DNA of 64,000 bases, from NCBI GenBank assembly GCA_018401055.1, contig JAGYLB010000112.1, positions 102,989 through 166,988 on the forward strand. Direction: 5' to 3'. This document shows positions 1 to 8,694 of this stretch, piece by piece (position 1 is the stretch's first letter; the number at the start of each line of letters is the position of its first letter). This stretch comes from Roseicyclus sp. GTDB lineage: Bacteria > Pseudomonadota > Alphaproteobacteria > Rhodobacterales > Rhodobacteraceae. A program made the position numbers and the translations under genes. The notes below the pieces were generated by a model. It had not been told where the DNA came from, did not search any database, and saw only the letters and a list, made by a program, of their open reading frames with translations.

Positions 1-723
1 GATCTGCGCGCCGAGGCCCGCGCGGCATTTGAACGGGCAGGCGCCGATCTGGGGCCGCGTCTGGTGGAAAACATCCTCAAGGGCCTGCCGGGGGCAGCCG
101 AGCATTGGGGCCTGACCGAAGTGCGCGCGGCGCTCGCCCGCTATGACGGGATCGACGCCGACCGCCTGCGCGCGAACCTTGCCGATTTCCTCGAACAGGT
201 GGTGCCGACCGCCGAGGCGTTGGGGCTGAGGCTGTGCTGCCACCCTGACGATCCGCCCTTTGCGCTGCTGGGCCTGCCGCGCATCATGTCCACGCTCGAC
301 GATTACGCCGTCCTGATGGCGCGTGTGCCCAGCCCTGCCAATGGCATCACCTTTTGTACCGGATCGCTGGGGGTTGCCCCCAGTTTCGACCCTGTGGCTT
401 TCATCGAGCATCTCGGGCCGCAGATCCATTTTGTCCATCTGCGCAACACCACGCGCGGGCCGATGCGGGGCGGGCGCTGCAGTTTCACCGAAAGCGCGCA
501 TCTGGCGGGCGATACCGACATGGTCGCCACGATCCGCGCGCTGTCCGCCGAGGAACGCCGCCGCAAGGCCGAGGGCAGGGCGGATGCCACCATCCCCATG
601 CGCCCCGACCATGGCCATGCGCTTCTGGCTGACCTCGACCGGCCGATGATGCCGGGCTACCCGCTGATCGGACGGATGCGGGGGCTGGCGGAACTCAGGG
701 GGGTGATGGCGGCCTTCGCCTGA
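1..723 (+). CDS. uxuA: Mannonate dehydratase, C-terminal part (5' end outside window)
   Basis: The open frame enters from the left edge and stops at TGA 721-723, so only about the last 240 residues are present. UxuA dehydrates D-mannonate to 2-keto-3-deoxygluconate in hexuronate catabolism, in the cytoplasm. Family hallmarks visible are the metal-site stretch with CCHPDDPP, the FCTGSLG segment, the HLRNT strand and the C-terminal MRPDHGH motif, all typical of the UxuA TIM barrel. The gene ends just before the operators of the metal transporter and shares no obvious function with it. Identification is firm; the start and operon partners lie outside the window. Confidence 0.93.
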   Translation, partial: DLRAEARAAFERAGADLGPRLVENILKGLPGAAEHWGLTEVRAALARYDGIDADRLRANLADFLEQVVPTAEALGLRLCCHPDDPPFALLGLPRIMSTLDDYAVLMARVPSPANGITFCTGSLGVAPSFDPVAFIEHLGPQIHFVHLRNTTRGPMRGGRCSFTESAHLAGDTDMVATIRALSAEERRRKAEGRADATIPMRPDHGHALLADLDRPMMPGYPLIGRMRGLAELRGVMAAFA

Positions 724-729
724 GTTTTA

Positions 730-746
730 TTGAGAATAAGTCGCAA
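730..746. promoter_or_regulatory. Fur-family (Mur-like) operator, upstream copy
   Basis: TTGAGAATAAGTCGCAA is an imperfect inverted repeat (TTGAGA, 5-nt spacer, TCGCAA) in an AT-richer gap. It lies exactly 30 bp upstream of a better copy, so both face the same side of the helix. The arrangement fits a Fur/Mur 7-1-7 site controlling the sit operon. Which regulator binds is inferred. Confidence 0.55.
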
Positions 747-759
747 CAGCATTGACTTT

Positions 760-776
760 TTGCGAATGGGTCGCAA
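760..776. promoter_or_regulatory. Fur-family (Mur-like) operator over the sitA promoter
   Basis: TTGCGAATGGGTCGCAA has perfect 6-bp arms (TTGCGA and TCGCAA) around 5 nt. It lies between a TTGACT -35 candidate (752-757) and overlaps an AATATA -10 candidate (775-780) at 17-bp spacing, so a bound repressor would block RNA polymerase. This is what a Mn- or Fe-responsive Fur-family site upstream of a SitABCD operon would look like. Confidence 0.6.
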
Positions 777-837
777 TATACAGTCCTGACGGCACGGCCC
801 GCGCGCCCGTCTGCGCGCCCAAGTCAGGACTTACGCA

Positions 838-1791
838 ATGCTGCTGACCCGACGCTTCTTGTTGTCTTTTGCCACTGCCGCGGCGTTGGCCCTGCCTGCC
901 GCGGCGCAGGAACGTCTTTCCGTCGTGGCCACCACCGGCATGATCGCCGACGCCGCCCGTCAGGTCGGCGGCGATCTGGTGGAGGTCACGGCCCTGATGG
1001 GCCCGGGCGTCGACCCCCATTCCTACCGTCAGACCCGTAGCGATATCGTGGCCGCAGCGCGTGCCGATCTGGTGCTGTGGAATGGTCTCTACCTCGAGGC
1101 GCAGCTGGAGCCCTTCTTGCTGGAATTGGCCGCCGAGCGCGCGGTCGTTGCCGTGGCCGAGGCGATCCCGACCAGCCAGCTGATCGGCTCCGAGGATTAC
1201 GAGGGCCGGTTCGACCCGCATGTCTGGATGAATCCCAATCTGTGGTCGCGCGTCGTTCTGGCGACCCGCGATGCGATGATCGCGGCCGACCCCGACAATG
1301 CCGAGACCTACACCGCCAATGCGGCGACGCATCTTGAGGAACTGGCCTCCCTTGCCGTCTATTCCCAGACCGTACTGGCCTCCATCCCGGCCGAAAGCCG
1401 GGTGTTGATCACGGCTCATGACGCCTTCAACTATTTCGGCGCCTCCTACGGCTTCGAGGTGGTGGGCATCCAAGGTATTTCCACCGAAAGCGAGGCGGGG
1501 CTGAACCGGATCACGGAACTGGTCGACATGCTGGTGGCCCGCAACATCGGCGCGGTCTTCGTCGAGACCTCGGTATCGGACCGCAACATCCGCGCGCTGA
1601 TCGAGGGTGCGGCGGCGCAAGGCCATACCGTCGACATCGGTGGTGAGCTTTATTCCGACGCCATGGGCACGCCCGGCACCTATGAGGGGACCTATCTTGG
1701 CATGATCGACCACAACGTGACCACCATCGCCCGCGCGCTGGGGGGGCAAGCGCCCGAACGCGGCCGCATCGACGAGTTGGCGATGAATTGA
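838..1791 (+). CDS. sitA: Metal (Mn/Zn/Fe) ABC transporter substrate-binding protein, SitA/TroA type
   Basis: Periplasmic metal-binding lipoprotein-like component of a cluster A-I importer that hands divalent metal to SitCD. A signal peptide (residues 1 to about 23, ending PAAAQ) is followed by the TroA fold. The metal site is visible as His61 (DPHSY), His128 (DPHVWMN), His194 (TAHDAF) and the acidic residue in LYSDAMG. A third histidine rather than glutamate resembles TroA, which accepts Zn and Mn. Length (317 aa) is normal. The four genes sitABCD run in order, sitA overlapping sitB by 4 nt. Metal choice is not fixed by sequence; the upstream Fur-like operators favour manganese or iron. Confidence 0.9.
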   Translation: MLLTRRFLLSFATAAALALPAAAQERLSVVATTGMIADAARQVGGDLVEVTALMGPGVDPHSYRQTRSDIVAAARADLVLWNGLYLEAQLEPFLLELAAERAVVAVAEAIPTSQLIGSEDYEGRFDPHVWMNPNLWSRVVLATRDAMIAADPDNAETYTANAATHLEELASLAVYSQTVLASIPAESRVLITAHDAFNYFGASYGFEVVGIQGISTESEAGLNRITELVDMLVARNIGAVFVETSVSDRNIRALIEGAAAQGHTVDIGGELYSDAMGTPGTYEGTYLGMIDHNVTTIARALGGQAPERGRIDELAMN

Positions 1792-2611
1792 CCGAGATCA
1801 TGCCGTCCACGCTGACATTGGCCGCAAACTTTGGGGCGCAGACCGGGGCGGGGCTTGACCCCGCCAGCCCGCTCAGCCTGCGCGGCCTGACGGTCAGCTA
1901 TGGCGACAAGCCTGCGCTGTTCTCGGTCGATGCCAGCTTTCCAGCGGGGGCCATGTCGGCCATCATCGGGCCTAACGGGGCGGGCAAATCCACGCTTCTC
2001 AAGGCGGCGCTGGGGCTGATCCCGACGGTGTCGGGGCAGGTCAGCTTTTCGGCCAGCCCTTGGCCAACGCCCGCGACCGCATCGCCTATGTGCCCCAGCG
2101 CGCCAGCGTCGATTGGGATTTTCCGACCACCGTGATCGACGTGGTCTTGATGGGCCGCTACCGCAAGCTGGGCCTGTTTCGCCGGGTCAGCCGGGCGGAA
2201 CGCGCCCTTGCCCTTGAGGCGCTGGCCCGTGTCGGGATGGACGGCTTCGCCAACCGCCAGATCGGGCAACTCTCGGGCGGCCAGCAGCAGCGGGTCTTTC
2301 TCGCCCGCGCGCTGGCGCAAGAGGCCGATCTCTATCTGCTGGACGAGCCTTTCGCGGGCGTCGACGCCGCCACCGAGCGCGCCATCATCGACCTGCTCAA
2401 GGGGCTGAAGGCGCAAGGCAAATCCGTCATCGCCGTGCATCACGACCTTGCCACCGTGGCCGCCTATTTCGACCATGTCTTTCTCGTCAACGTCCGCGCC
2501 ATGGCCGAGGGGCCGGTCGAGACCACCTTCACACCCGCAGCGCTGGCGCAGACCTATGGCGGCCGTCTTGCGGCCACGCATCTGGACCAGCTTGCCCTGA
2601 CGGTGTCCTAG
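1788..2611 (+). CDS. sitB: Metal ABC transporter ATP-binding protein (frameshifted near 2046)
   Basis: ATPase subunit energising SitCD. The first frame holds Walker A (GPNGAGKST) and the second, from about 2050, holds the Q-loop region, the signature LSGGQQQR, Walker B (DLYLLDEP) and the switch histidine (VHHDL). Inserting one T in the T run at 2045-2049 would join the frames as [14 protein letters not shown], the usual sequence here, so the break is most likely a sequencing error. The start at 1788 overlaps the sitA stop; a later start near 1800 is possible because the first 30 or so residues are not conserved. Translation of sitC begins 3 nt after the stop. Confidence 0.88.
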
Positions 2612-2614
2612 GTC

Positions 2615-3823
2615 ATGTCGGAATTCCTTGCCGCGCTGATGCTGCAGGCGGGTTACAATGCCACGCTGGTGACCATCGGGGCGAGCCTTCTGGGCTTTGC
2701 GGCGGGGGCGGCGGGCACCTTCTTGTTCTTGCGCAAGCGGGCGCTGGTGTCGGACGCGGTCGCCCATGCCACGCTGCCCGGGGTCGCCATCGCCTTTCTG
2801 GTCATGGTCGCCTTTGGCGGCACCGGACAAAGCCTTGGCGGTCTGCTGATCGGCTCCGCGCTCAGCGCCTTTGCCGGGCTGTGGCTGGTGGAATCGATCG
2901 CGCGGACCACACGGCTGGCCGAAGATGCGGCCATCGGGGCGGTGTTGTCAGTGTTCTTCGGCTTTGGTGTCGTGCTCTTGACGGTGATCCAGACGCTCGA
3001 CCGTGGGCGGCAGGCGGGGCTGGAGGATTTCTTGCTTGGCTCCACCGCAGGCATGTTGTTGCAAGATGCGCAGACCATCGCCTTGGGCGGTGCGGTCATT
3101 GTGGCGGCAATCTGGGTGCTGCGCCGCCCGATGACGCTGGTGGCCTTTGACGCGGGCTATGCGGCGGCGATGGGCATCGATACGCGCAAGGTCGATCTGG
3201 CGATGATGGGGCTGGTGATGGCTGTCACCGTCGTCGGGCTCAAGCTGGTCGGGCTGATCCTGATCGTGGCCATGTTGATCATTCCCGCCGTCACCGCGCG
3301 GTTCTGGACCAACCGGGTGGAACGGGTGCTCTGGGTCGCGGGGATGATCGGCGGGGTGGCGGGCTACGTGGGGGCGGCGCTGTCGGCCTCGGCCCCCGAC
3401 CTGCCCACCGGGCCGATCATCGTGCTGATCGCAGCCGCTGTCTTCGCCTTGTCGCTGATCCTTGCGCCCGCGCGCGGTGTGCTGGCCTCGGCCTTGGCGC
3501 ACCGCCGGTTTCAGGCGCGCGTGCATCGCCGGCAGGGGCTGCTGGCGCTGGTGCGGGCGGAACCCATCCACGACCCGCTGACGCTGCGCATCTTGCGGGC
3601 CGAGGGGTTGATCCGCCGCGACGGGGTCGCCACCGACAAAGGCAAGGCGCTTGCCGCCAAGATCGCGCGCGACGAACGCCGCTGGGATGTGGCGCGCGCG
3701 GTGCATCAAGACACTGCGCTGACCGGGCGCTACGACGGGCTGACCCCGATCGAAGAGGTCTTTACCGCCGACCAGATCGCCGATTTCGACGCGCGTCTGG
3801 GCGGCCCGCAGCCGGTGGGGGTA
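2615..3823 (+). CDS. sitC: Metal ABC transporter permease with C-terminal cytoplasmic extension
   Basis: Membrane permease of the sit system. Residues 1 to about 285 form the hydrophobic ABC-3 permease core. Residues about 290-403 are a charged, soluble tail with helix-turn-helix-like spacing (DPLTLRILRAEGLIRRDGV), resembling the winged-helix/DtxR-like tails found on some metal permeases. The written frame runs on to 4471 through sitD out of phase, but its sequence there is Arg/His/Gly junk. Removing one G from the G5 run at 3817-3821 places a TAG stop 4 nt before the sitD ATG, so I take the protein to end at about residue 403. Confidence 0.82.
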
Positions 3824-3827
3824 GGCC

Positions 3828-4754
3828 ATGGGCGCGGAATTCGTGCAGTTCTCGCTGACCCCGATCCTGATCGGCATCCTTGCTGCCATCGCCTGTGCGT
3901 TGCCGGGCAACTTCTTGATCCTGCGGCGGCAGGCGCTGATCGGGGATGCGATTTCCCATGTCGTGCTGCCGGGGATCGTGGTGGCCTTTCTGGTCACGGG
4001 CACGGTCGCGGCGATCCCCATGCTGCTTGGGGCGGGGGCAGCGGCGCTGGTCGCAGTCGTCTTGATCGAGGCGATCCGCCGTCTGGGCGGGATCGAGCCG
4101 GGGGCGGCCATGGGCGTGGTTTTCACAGCGCTTTTCGCGGGCGGTGTGCTGCTCTTGGAGCAATCCGACACATCGGCCGTGCATCTGGATGTCGAACACG
4201 CGCTGATGGGCAATCTGGAAACCTTGATCTGGCTTCGTGCAGAGGGATGGGAAAGCCTTTTGGACCCTGCAGCGCTGGCGAGCCTGCCGCCCGAACTGCC
4301 GCGCATGGCGGTGGTGGCGGCGTTGATCGCAGTGCTCACTGTGATCTTCTGGAGGCCCCTCAAACTCTCGACCTTCGACGAAGGGTTCGCCCGCGCCATC
4401 GGCCTGCCGGTCTCGGCCATCGGTCTGGCGCTGGTCATCACCGCCGCCGTCGCCGCCGTCGCGGCCTTTGATGCGGTCGGGTCGATCATCGTCATCGCCA
4501 TGTTCATCTGCCCGCCCGCGGCCGCCCGGCTGATGACCAACAGCCTTGCCGCGCAGGTCTGGTGGTCGGTCGCTCTGGCGACGCTCTCGGCTATCCTCGG
4601 ATATGTGCTGGCGGGCTATGGGCCGATCTGGCTTGGGTTCTCCAACTCGGTCAGCGCGGCGGGCATGATCGCGACCGTCTCGGGTGTGATCCTCGGGCTG
4701 GCCTGTGTGTTCGGGCCCTATCGCGAGCGGGTGGGCATCGCGGTCGGGGTGTGA
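3828..4754 (+). CDS. sitD: Metal ABC transporter permease, second subunit
   Basis: Second ABC-3 family permease, 308 aa, with about eight hydrophobic segments. It carries the family's typical central pattern (RRQALIGDAISHVVLPG near the N terminus and a conserved VGSIIVIAMFICPPAAARL segment near the C terminus). It pairs with SitC to form the channel for Mn/Zn/Fe entry. It lacks the soluble tail of SitC. It is the last gene of the operon; the next gene (kynA) begins 63 nt later and is functionally unrelated. No clear terminator was seen in the gap. Confidence 0.88.
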   Translation: MGAEFVQFSLTPILIGILAAIACALPGNFLILRRQALIGDAISHVVLPGIVVAFLVTGTVAAIPMLLGAGAAALVAVVLIEAIRRLGGIEPGAAMGVVFTALFAGGVLLLEQSDTSAVHLDVEHALMGNLETLIWLRAEGWESLLDPAALASLPPELPRMAVVAALIAVLTVIFWRPLKLSTFDEGFARAIGLPVSAIGLALVITAAVAAVAAFDAVGSIIVIAMFICPPAAARLMTNSLAAQVWWSVALATLSAILGYVLAGYGPIWLGFSNSVSAAGMIATVSGVILGLACVFGPYRERVGIAVGV

Positions 4755-4817
4755 CGGGTTGCGCGCGGCCATGGCTCGGGGCAGGGTGCATCATCGCATC
4801 TGCAACGGACCCATCCC

Positions 4818-5648
4818 ATGACCGACGCCTATGATCCCGCCACCGAGGGCGCGCAGATGTCCTATGCGCGCGAGATGAGCTATGGCGATTACCTCGCGCT
4901 CGAAGGGCTGTTGGAAGGGCAAAAACCCCTGTCGAACGCCCATGACGAGATGCTGTTCATTATCCAGCACCAGACGAGCGAATTGTGGATGCGGCTGGCG
5001 ATCCATGAATTGACGGCCGCGCGCACGGGCCTGATGGGCGGAGAGGTGCGCTCGGTGTTCAAGATGCTGACGCGCGTGGCGCGCATCTTCGAGCAGTTGA
5101 ACGGGGCATGGGATGTGCTGCGGACGATGACGCCGTCGGAATACACCGCCTTCCGCGATGATCTGGGCAAGTCCTCGGGGTTTCAGTCGCACCAGTATCG
5201 CCGGATCGAATTCATGCTGGGCAACCGCAACCCCGCGATGCTGAAGGTGCATGAACATCGCCCGGCTCTGCATGGTGCGCTGGTGGCCGAACTGTCGCAA
5301 AAATCGCTCTACCATGTCGCGCTGGACCGTCTGGGCGCGGCGGTGGGGCAGGATTTCAGCCCGCACTACAAGATGGACGCGCCCCATGCCGCGCAAGATG
5401 CGATCCGCGATGCATGGGCCAAGGTCTACCAATCCCCGCAGGCGCATTGGGAGCTCTATGAAATGGCCGAAAAGCTGGTCGATCTTGAGGATTATTTCCG
5501 CCGCTGGCGCTTCAACCACGTCACGACCGTGGAACGCATCATCGGCTTCAAACGCGGCACGGGGGGCACGTCAGGGGTGCAGTACCTGCGCCGGATGCTC
5601 GAGGTGGAACTGTTCCCCGAGCTTTGGCAGGTCAGGGGGCAGCTATGA
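4818..5648 (+). CDS. kynA: Tryptophan 2,3-dioxygenase
   Basis: Haem enzyme that opens the indole ring of L-tryptophan to N-formylkynurenine, first step of the kynurenine pathway. The 276-aa length matches bacterial TDO. Conserved active-site features are FIIQHQTSELW (His51, the substrate-side histidine), the SSGFQSHQYR segment, and RWRFNHVTTVERIIGFKRG, where His234 is the expected proximal haem ligand; the GTGGTSG loop that closes over tryptophan follows. The stop overlaps the kynU start by 4 nt (ATGA), so the two are translationally coupled. No kynurenine formamidase gene is in the window. Confidence 0.95.
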   Translation: MTDAYDPATEGAQMSYAREMSYGDYLALEGLLEGQKPLSNAHDEMLFIIQHQTSELWMRLAIHELTAARTGLMGGEVRSVFKMLTRVARIFEQLNGAWDVLRTMTPSEYTAFRDDLGKSSGFQSHQYRRIEFMLGNRNPAMLKVHEHRPALHGALVAELSQKSLYHVALDRLGAAVGQDFSPHYKMDAPHAAQDAIRDAWAKVYQSPQAHWELYEMAEKLVDLEDYFRRWRFNHVTTVERIIGFKRGTGGTSGVQYLRRMLEVELFPELWQVRGQL

Positions 5649-6832
5649 GCGTCTATCGCAAGCACATGTTCGACATCCCCGAGGGGGTGATCTACCTCGA
5701 CGGGAATTCGCTGGGGCCCTTGCCCAAGGCGGTGCCCGCGCGGGTGGCCGAGGCCGTGACCGGCGAATGGGGCGCGCATCTGATCAAGGGATGGAACGTG
5801 GATGGCTGGATGGCGCAACCGTCCCGCGTAGGCGATCTGGTGGGCCGTCTGATCGGGGCGCCTGCGGGATCGGTGGTGATGGGCGACACTCTGTCGATCA
5901 AGGTCTATCAGGCGCTGTCGGCGGCGCTGCAGATGCGGTCTGAGCGTCGCGTGATCTTGTCGGACAACGGGAATTTTCCGACTGATCTTTACATGGCCGA
6001 GGGGCTGGTGCGGCAGTTGGGCCATGGCCACGAATTGCGCGTGGTCGACCCCGAGGCAGTGGCCGAGGCGATCACCGAGGAGGTCGCCGTGGTGATGCTG
6101 ACGCAGGTCGATTACCGCACCGGGCGGATGCACGACATGGCGGCCATCACCAAACGCGCCCATGCGGCGGGCGCGGTGATGATCTGGGATCTGGCCCATA
6201 GCGCAGGGGCCGTGCCGGTGGACCTTGCCGGGTGCGGCACCGACTTCGCCGTCGGCTGCACCTACAAATACCTCAACGGCGGCCCGGGTGCGCCCGCCTT
6301 CATCTATGTCCGGCCCGATCTGGCCGATCATGTTCAGCCCGCGCTGGCCGGATGGCTGGGGCACGCAGCCCCCTTTGCCTTCGATCTGGAGTATCGCCCC
6401 GCGCCGGGCGTGGAACGGATGCGGGTCGGCACGCCGCCGGTGCTGCAACTGACAGCGCTGGAGGCCGCGATGGAGGTCTGGGAGGGGGTCGAGATGGCCG
6501 ATCTGCGCGCGGCCTCTGTCGCCTTGTGCGAAACCTTCATCGCCGAGGTCGAGGCGCGCTGCCCCTCGCTGACGCTTGCCAGCCCGCGGGATGCCGGAAG
6601 CCGCGGCAGCCAGGTCTCGTTCCGGTTCGAGCATGGCTATGCCGCGATGCAGGCGCTGATCGCGCGCGACGTGATCGGCGATTTCCGCGCGCCCGACATC
6701 ATGCGCTTCGGCTTCACGCCACTGTACGTGTCGCAAGAGGATGTCCGTGCCGCCGTAAGCCTCATCGAGGAGGTGATCAAGGATCGCCTCTGGGACCGGC
6801 CGGAATACATGGCAAGGCAGAAAGTCACCTGA
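5645..6832 (+). CDS. kynU: Kynureninase
   Basis: PLP enzyme hydrolysing kynurenine to anthranilate and alanine. I choose the ATG at 5645 (MSVYRKHMF) because it overlaps the kynA stop as ATGA; an upstream in-frame ATG at 5624 would add seven poorly conserved residues. The product is then 395 aa, normal for the family. Visible motifs are YLDGNSLGP near the N terminus, the DLAHSAGA aspartate loop, and CTYKYLNGGPG with the PLP-binding lysine at about residue 208. Together with kynA it takes tryptophan to anthranilate. Confidence 0.95.
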   Translation: MSVYRKHMFDIPEGVIYLDGNSLGPLPKAVPARVAEAVTGEWGAHLIKGWNVDGWMAQPSRVGDLVGRLIGAPAGSVVMGDTLSIKVYQALSAALQMRSERRVILSDNGNFPTDLYMAEGLVRQLGHGHELRVVDPEAVAEAITEEVAVVMLTQVDYRTGRMHDMAAITKRAHAAGAVMIWDLAHSAGAVPVDLAGCGTDFAVGCTYKYLNGGPGAPAFIYVRPDLADHVQPALAGWLGHAAPFAFDLEYRPAPGVERMRVGTPPVLQLTALEAAMEVWEGVEMADLRAASVALCETFIAEVEARCPSLTLASPRDAGSRGSQVSFRFEHGYAAMQALIARDVIGDFRAPDIMRFGFTPLYVSQEDVRAAVSLIEEVIKDRLWDRPEYMARQKVT

Positions 6833-6902
6833 ACCCGGTGCGGGGCACGTCTGACCGACCCTCACGGCGGTCGCGTCGCAGCCACAGAAGGAAACCATCG
6901 GG

Positions 6903-7439
6903 ATGACGCAACCCGACCCTTTCACGATCAGACGGGCGCAGCCGTCCGACCTCCCGCGGCTTGTCGAGATCTTCAACCACTACGTCCTTCACGGCCATGT
7001 CAGCTTCGGGACCGACCTGCATACGGTCGAAAGCCGAACGCCCTGGTTCGAGACCTTCGGGGTCGGGCGATACCAATTGCTTGTCGCCGACACTGCCGAT
7101 GGCATCGCGGGCTGCGCCTACACCAGCAGATACAGGCCGACCCCGGCTTTCGATTTTACGGTCGAGACCAGCATCTACCTGCATCCCCAAAGACGCCGTT
7201 CTGGTTTGGGGTCAAGGCTTTATGCGACGTTGTTTGAGGTTCTGGAAACCCAGCCCGTTCATCTGGCCGTTGCGGGGATTGCCCTGCCGAACCCTGGCTC
7301 GATCGCCCTTCACAAGCGGTTTGGTTTCGTCGAGGTCGGGACATTCGAGGAATACGCCCGCAAACACGACACCTGGATAAGTTCCACCTGGTTTCAAAAG
7401 CGGCTGCCCGGCGCGTCCGGGCGGACCGGACAGGCCTGA
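6903..7439 (+). CDS. GNAT N-acetyltransferase, phosphinothricin/methionine-sulfoximine acetyltransferase-like
   Basis: A 178-aa acetyl-CoA-dependent acetyltransferase. The start IRRAQPSDLPRLVEIFNHYV, the central ETSIYLHPQRRRSGLGSRLY (acetyl-CoA pyrophosphate loop, RRSGLGSRL) and the late NPGSIALHKRFGFVEVG are the standard Pat/MddA-type arrangement. Such enzymes acetylate amino-acid analogues such as methionine sulfoximine or phosphinothricin; the physiological substrate here is unknown. It stands alone between kynU and the convergent CoA-transferase gene, 70 nt after kynU, and could be read through from it. Confidence 0.85.
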   Translation: MTQPDPFTIRRAQPSDLPRLVEIFNHYVLHGHVSFGTDLHTVESRTPWFETFGVGRYQLLVADTADGIAGCAYTSRYRPTPAFDFTVETSIYLHPQRRRSGLGSRLYATLFEVLETQPVHLAVAGIALPNPGSIALHKRFGFVEVGTFEEYARKHDTWISSTWFQKRLPGASGRTGQA

Positions 7440-7440
7440 C

Positions 7441-7457
7441 GACGGGCGCATCCCGTC
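7441..7457. terminator. Short hairpin between convergent genes
   Basis: GACGGG, 5-nt loop, CCCGTC lies between the acetyltransferase stop and the oppositely oriented CoA-transferase stop. The stem is perfect but only 6 bp and there is no T tract, so termination function is only suggested by position. Confidence 0.3.
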
Positions 7458-8694
7458 ACGATGCCTGCTTCAACGCCTCCTTCGATGGCTGCGTGACGAT
7501 GCCCTCGTCGAACAGCCGCGCTATCTCGCCCTCGGGCAGGCGGGCGACATCGGCAAGGACCGCTTCGGTGTGCTGGCCCAGAAGCGGGGCGGGGGCTGGT
7601 GTTTCGCGCGGCATGCCGTCGAAGGCGAAGGGCGTGCCAGGGCTGAGGTAGCGGCCTATCCCCGGCTGGTCGACGGCGCTGAAGATCGGGTTTTCCGTGG
7701 ACAGGTCGGGGTCTTCCTCGATTGCTTGGGAAAAGGTCCGGAACTCCGACCATGTGATGCCGGAGTGGTCGAAGGTCTTGGCGAAATCCGCGACATTCCG
7801 GGTGGCGAACCAAGGTTCCAGCACCGCAGTGATCGCGTGGCGGGCCAGCCAGCGCGCGCCCTCGTCGCGGAAATCGGCGCCAAGCGCCTTGGCGAGGGCA
7901 TCCATCGGCGCGGCCAGCTCAGTGACCTTCAACAGGTTCTGCCATTGCCGCGCGGTCAGGCCGATGACCATGACGCGTCTGCCATCGGCACAGATGAAAT
8001 CCTGCCCATAGGCACCATAAAGGCTGTTGCCTGCGCGACCCCGTGTGCTGCCCGTCAGCGCATGTTCTCCGATGATCCCCAGATGCCCCAGCATGGCGGC
8101 GGCCACGTCCTTCAGTGTCAGGTCGACGGCTTGCCCCGTGCCATGCCGCAGCCGGTGCCGCTCAGCCGCAAGCAGGCCCGAGACGACAAGGCCCCCCGCA
8201 ATGGCATCCCAGGCGGGCAGCGCGTGGGCGACAGGCTCCGCCGACCCCTCCGGGCCGGTCGCCATGGGAAAACCCACGGCGGGGTTGACGGTGTAATCGA
8301 CCGCAGGCCGCCCGTGCCGGTCGCCCCTCAGCGTCACCGACACCAGATCGGGGCGGCTTTGCCTGAGGGTGGCATGGTCGGTCCAGCCGGGGGTCGCAAG
8401 ATTGGTGATGAAGAGCCCCGCGTCTTTCCCCGGTGCGCAGATGATCTCCTGCGCGATTTCGCGGCCGCGCGGCGTCTTGACGTCGATGGCGACGGACCGC
8501 TTGCCTTTGTTCATCCCTGCCCAGAACAGGCTTTGCCCGTTTGGCGCGACCGGCCAGCGCTTTGCATCCATGCCGCCCGTGGGCAGATCGAAGCGGATCA
8601 CATCCGCCCCCATCTGCGCCAGCGTCATGCCCGCCAGCGGCACCGCCACGAAGGCGGAGGACTCAATCACGCGCATGCCGTTGAGAATGCCCAT
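7456..8694 (-). CDS. mct: CoA transferase family III, probable mesaconyl-CoA C1-C4 CoA transferase
   Basis: Cytoplasmic CaiB/BaiF-type CoA transferase of 412 aa. N-terminal GMRVIESSAFVAVPLAG, LGADVIRFD-like MGADVIRFD and NKGKRSVAIDVKTPRGR are the family's CoA-binding features; the catalytic aspartate region follows (KDVAAAMLGHLG is near the usual dimer core). Coupling to the upstream hydratase gene by TGATG suggests the start at 8694; an ATG at 8703 is also possible. With malyl-CoA lyase and a mesaconyl-C4-CoA hydratase homologue in the same operon, the likely role is moving CoA between the C1 and C4 carboxyls of mesaconate, as in the 3-hydroxypropionate bi-cycle. Substrate is inferred from context. 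Confidence 0.8.
   Translation of the reverse strand: MGILNGMRVIESSAFVAVPLAGMTLAQMGADVIRFDLPTGGMDAKRWPVAPNGQSLFWAGMNKGKRSVAIDVKTPRGREIAQEIICAPGKDAGLFITNLATPGWTDHATLRQSRPDLVSVTLRGDRHGRPAVDYTVNPAVGFPMATGPEGSAEPVAHALPAWDAIAGGLVVSGLLAAERHRLRHGTGQAVDLTLKDVAAAMLGHLGIIGEHALTGSTRGRAGNSLYGAYGQDFICADGRRVMVIGLTARQWQNLLKVTELAAPMDALAKALGADFRDEGARWLARHAITAVLEPWFATRNVADFAKTFDHSGITWSEFRTFSQAIEEDPDLSTENPIFSAVDQPGIGRYLSPGTPFAFDGMPRETPAPAPLLGQHTEAVLADVARLPEGEIARLFDEGIVTQPSKEALKQAS

Noticed and set aside
2615..4471. A 618-residue fusion of SitC with a long basic tail
   Set aside because: The tail beyond 3823 is the sitD gene read in the wrong phase; one surplus G in the G5 run at 3817-3821 explains it.
2948..4540. 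530-residue open frame on the minus strand opposite sitC and sitD
   Set aside because: It is antisense to two well-recognised permease genes and is rich in Arg, Gly, His and Pro, as expected of a reverse-frame shadow in GC-rich DNA.
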